IMG/VR virus record: IMGVR_UViG_3300043470_001101
Location: 1 to 33,771 of that record
Reading direction: 5' to 3' (one strand)
Source of the DNA: a virus
Length of the DNA: 33,771 bases
A program made the position numbers and the translations under genes. Numbering within the stretch: position 1 is the stretch's first letter; every line of letters starts with the position of its first letter. The notes under the pieces were generated by a model. That model had not been told where the DNA came from. It made no database searches and saw nothing but the letters and a program-made list of their open reading frames with translations. Shown one piece after another: positions 31,360 to 33,771 of this stretch.

Positions 31360-32238
31360 TTGGTTAAGCCAAAACAGCGCTGGTCTGTGGGAACTATTAC
31401 CGACAGAGTTCATGAACTCCGAGTCAGCTTTCCGAGATCCGGCAGCCGATTCAGATTTCTCGCTCTGACGGATCTCCACTGGGACTCATCGCACTGCGAC
31501 CGGAACTTCCTTAAAAAGCATTTGGACTTTGCGCTTAAAGAGAACGCTCCCGTCGTAATCGTGGGCGATCTTTTTGACATTATGCAGGGGCGATTTGACC
31601 CTCGAGCTGACCCGCAGACCTTGAGGCCCGAGCATCGAGGCAGCAATTACTTCGACTTAATTAGTTCAACAGCGCTCGAATGGTTTGCGCCTTATGCGTC
31701 GATCCTCGCCTTGATTACTCCTGGTAATCATGAAGCCGCAGTTATTAAAAGGAATGAAATAGATTTGATCGACAGACTCACGCACTCACTGAGAACACAG
31801 TATAAATCTCCCGTTATTTACGGCGAGGATTGGTGCTACCTCCTGCAAAAGTCCGAGCGCACCAGCGTCGGGAAAGCAGACGTGAGAACTAAGAAAATAT
31901 TCCTGCATCATGGCTATGGTGGAGGAGGAGAATCGGGAAGAGGAATTCCTCAGCACCAGGCGACACGATCTCAGTGGCAGGCTGATGTTTTCATCTCTGG
32001 ACACATTCATCGACGCAACACAGATCACAACGTCGTGACATCAGTAACCGGCAAAGGAAGAATCGAAACGAGCGATCAATGGTTCGTGAGGTGTGGGAGC
32101 TATAAGCAGGAGCTTGACTGCTCATGGCACATCTCTCGAGGTGCAGCAGCTCGGCCTCTCGGTGGCTGGTGGATCACGACGGAAATGAACAGGTCGAAAG
32201 CTATCACGACTTACTCGATCTTTCCGGAGCAACCATGA
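31360..32238 (+). CDS. Calcineurin-like metallophosphoesterase
   Basis: A 292-residue protein, TTG start at 31360 with TAAGGAG upstream. All five metallophosphatase motifs are present: LTDLHWD (Asp38, His40), GDLFD (Asp70, Asp73), PGNHE (Asn123, His124), HHGYGGG, and SGHIHRR. The likely two-metal centre hydrolyses phosphodiesters or phosphomonoesters; substrate unknown. Late position between early genes and the HNH/cos region. It might act in DNA end processing or nucleotide-signal degradation, but this is speculative. The stop overlaps the next ATG. Confidence 0.85.
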   Translation: MVKPKQRWSVGTITDRVHELRVSFPRSGSRFRFLALTDLHWDSSHCDRNFLKKHLDFALKENAPVVIVGDLFDIMQGRFDPRADPQTLRPEHRGSNYFDLISSTALEWFAPYASILALITPGNHEAAVIKRNEIDLIDRLTHSLRTQYKSPVIYGEDWCYLLQKSERTSVGKADVRTKKIFLHHGYGGGGESGRGIPQHQATRSQWQADVFISGHIHRRNTDHNVVTSVTGKGRIETSDQWFVRCGSYKQELDCSWHISRGAAARPLGGWWITTEMNRSKAITTYSIFPEQP

Positions 32239-32558
32239 GAAGTCATAAACCACCGCGACATGATGTCAGATTTCACGATGCTCCCGGATGCAGAGCTCCA
32301 AGGCTTTCGCCTTCTCGTCGTGGCTATGGTCATCAGTGGCAACAACTTCGCAAGCTTGCTTTTGCTCGATCACCGCTATGCGTCAGATGCGCAGCTCCTG
32401 CGACGGACGTCGATCATATTCTTGCGAAAAGTCACGGAGGAAGTGACGCCTTAGAGAACCTGCAAACGCTCTGCCACAAGTGCCACGCGCTTAAAACGTG
32501 GCATGAAGACCGCGTCGGAGGTGGATTCGTCAAGCTATCGAAAAGGCCTCAAAAATGA
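32235..32558 (+). CDS. HNH endonuclease, HK97 gp74-like
   Basis: A 107-residue protein starting at ATG 32235 (ATGA overlap). Core: GYGHQWQQLRKLAFARSPLCVRC (Cys49, Cys52), DVDHILAKSHGG (Asp60, His61), NLQTLCHKCHALKT (Asn75, Cys80, Cys83, His84). The N-terminus and the R.G.GYG.QWQ.LR motif are typical of HNH proteins beside terminase genes, which work with the terminase to cut cos ends. In this genome a candidate cos region follows at once. Confidence 0.92.
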   Translation: MRSHKPPRHDVRFHDAPGCRAPRLSPSRRGYGHQWQQLRKLAFARSPLCVRCAAPATDVDHILAKSHGGSDALENLQTLCHKCHALKTWHEDRVGGGFVKLSKRPQK

Positions 32559-32685
32559 TTAAAATTGAGCCCAAAAAGGGGCGGGGGGTCTTTCTTGTTC
32601 TAGAGGGGGTCAAAGTACCTCGCGTGGTATCGGTTTACAGATTTTCACGATTTTGAGCATAGTACGGCACTAATTAGGAGGACAG
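32559..32685 (+). other. G-rich intergenic region, candidate cos
   Basis: After the HNH gene, 127 bases without a gene. GGGGCGGGGGGTC (32578-32590) and GGGGGTC (32605-32611) form a repeated G-rich, GGTC-ended motif, like the cos regions I recall from HNH/P27-terminase phages. The rest holds the methyltransferase promoter. No cut position can be assigned from sequence alone. Confidence 0.5.
32634..32663 (+). promoter_or_regulatory. Candidate promoter for methyltransferase-terminase genes
   Basis: TTTACA (32634-32639), 18-base spacer, CATAGT (32658-32663), 23 bases before ATG 32686. It is the only promoter-like element between the metallophosphoesterase operon and the packaging genes. Confidence 0.5.
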
Positions 32686-33771
32686 ATGAAGATTCGAGAC
32701 CGAATAAAAGAATTGAGACGAGTAAAAGCTTCGGAGCTAATACCGAACCCGAAGAACTGGAGAACGCATCCGGTCGCTCAACAGGACGCGCTCAAAGGCA
32801 TTCTTGCCGAGGTCGGTTTTGCAGGAGCGGTGTTGGCTCGGGAGCTCGACGACGGATCGCTCATGTTGATCGATGGGCACATGAGAGCAGAGACAACACA
32901 CGACCAAGAGATCCCAGTGCTCATCCTCGATGTCGATGAAGCCGAGAGCGATAAACTTCTTGCCACGTTCGACCCGATCGCAGCGATGGCAGAGAGCGAT
33001 CCTCAAGCTCTCGATGCGCTCCTTCGAAATGTAAACACGGGCAGCGAGGCTCTTCAAAAAATGCTGGCTGATCTGGCTGAGGGCGCAGGACTTTATCTCG
33101 ATGAAAAGGAAGTCGTCGAGGATGAGATACCGGAACCTCCTGAAGATCCGATCACAAAATCAGGAGACCTTTGGGTGCTTGGAGATCATCGTCTTTTATG
33201 CGGTGACTCAACGACGGTCACTGATGTTAAAAAGCTAATGGGTGATGAGCGATCGGATCTCATGCTTACCGATCCACCTTACAACGTCGATTACACTGGG
33301 AAAACAAAAGACGCACTTAAGGTCGAGAACGATTCAATGAGCGATGCTGACTTCCGAAGATTTTTAGTGGCCTGCTTTAAGAATGCATTTGACTCTATGA
33401 AACCCGGAGCGTCTTTTTATATTTTTCATGCCGATAGAGAAGCTTACAACTTTATTGGATCTATTCGTGACTGTGGCGAAAAAATTCGCCAGTGTCCAGT
33501 CTGGGTTAAAAATTGTCTCGTGATGGGCAGACAGGATTACCAACAACAGCACGAGCCGATTTTATACGGATGGAAGCAGGGCGCTGCACATTCGTGGTTT
33601 AGTGGTCGAGCAGATACTACAGTCTTTGATGACTCAAGGCCGAAAGATTTAACAAAGCTTAAAAAGAGCGAACTCCTTGCGTTTGCTCAGTCTCTTGTTT
33701 CTCAGATGGAAAAGCACGAGACCACAGTTCTTCGAGAAGTAAAACCGAATGCAAGTATTGATCACCCCACG
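32686..33771 (+). CDS. ParB-domain DNA methyltransferase, N-terminal part (gene split by window ends)
   Basis: Open to the window end and continued at base 1-388, giving 436 residues. Residues about 12-85 are a ParB/Srx-like domain (ASELIPNPKNWR, DGHMRAE), residues 171 onward the methyltransferase (GDSTTVTDVKKLM, LMLTDPPYN with DPPY at 196-199). The pair is a well-known phage fusion (COG1475 plus COG0863 type), used to modify DNA against restriction or in regulation. ATG 32686 follows TAGGAGG. Base 33645 differs from base 37 but both give Lys. Confidence 0.93.
   Translation, partial: MKIRDRIKELRRVKASELIPNPKNWRTHPVAQQDALKGILAEVGFAGAVLARELDDGSLMLIDGHMRAETTHDQEIPVLILDVDEAESDKLLATFDPIAAMAESDPQALDALLRNVNTGSEALQKMLADLAEGAGLYLDEKEVVEDEIPEPPEDPITKSGDLWVLGDHRLLCGDSTTVTDVKKLMGDERSDLMLTDPPYNVDYTGKTKDALKVENDSMSDADFRRFLVACFKNAFDSMKPGASFYIFHADREAYNFIGSIRDCGEKIRQCPVWVKNCLVMGRQDYQQQHEPILYGWKQGAAHSWFSGRADTTVFDDSRPKDLTKLKKSELLAFAQSLVSQMEKHETTVLREVKPNASIDHPT
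33609..33771 (+). repeat. Terminal direct repeat (matches 1-163)
   Basis: The final 163 bases repeat the first 163 with a single difference (A at 33645, G at 37). Such end overlap is what a circularly assembled genome shows; physically redundant ends are the alternative. Confidence 0.97.

Overview
The window is one complete unit of a small temperate siphovirus genome (or excised prophage). Bases 1-163 are repeated at 33609-33771 with one silent difference, so the ends join and the unique unit is 33,608 bp. One gene, a ParB-methyltransferase fusion, is cut by the arbitrary ends. All recognised genes lie on the + strand, mostly touching or overlapping by 1-14 bases. The host is inferred to be a bacterium of the Planctomycetota. 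The evidence is the style of the tyrosine integrase (N-terminal 'HHKGTDRGYATD...WFGPWG' and C-terminal 'LEGAQAVLGHSTLDATQIYAEK'), a DUF1580-like DNA-binding protein, and a phage CsrA. This is recall of family resemblance, not a search result.

Layout. (1) 32235-33771 and 1-9302, packaging, head and tail start: HNH nuclease, candidate cos region, ParB-methyltransferase, P27-type small terminase, large terminase, HK97 portal, S78-type prohead protease, HK97 major capsid protein, head-tail connector, head closure protein, gp10-like protein, tail terminator, tail tube, and tail assembly chaperones G and G-T joined by a -1 frameshift at A AAA AAC. (2) 9307-19667, tail: a 909-residue tape measure protein, then a run of baseplate/fibre proteins with repeats, a collagen-like stretch, a PTPS linker and a final tail-collar protein. 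(3) 19680-22682, probable lysis and accessory genes: a signal-peptide papain-like peptidase with a thioredoxin-like domain and a C-terminal membrane anchor, a holin-like protein, small membrane proteins and a zinc-ribbon protein. (4) 22683-24723, integration: attP carrying the 3' half of a tRNA-Pro(GGG), a strong promoter overlapped by a palindrome, the integrase and a winged-helix-like protein. (5) 24724-31335, early genes: operator region, leader with a terminator, DUF1580-like regulator, CsrA, Sak4-like ATPase, SSB-like protein, replication initiator with internal iterons, a zinc-finger protein, two HNH proteins, an AlpA-like protein, a DUF6378-like protein and RusA. (6) 31360-32238, metallophosphoesterase.

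How the parts may work together. Sak4-like annealase, SSB-like protein and RusA form a recombination and replication set around an origin that appears to lie inside the initiator gene, as in lambda. HNH, TerS and TerL form a cos-type packaging machine. Control looks partly post-transcriptional: the phage encodes its own CsrA, whose ribosome site matches the CsrA target consensus; short terminated leader RNAs precede the capsid gene and the early operon; and the tail chaperone gene seems to start at AUU. No divergent CI/Cro-type switch is visible.
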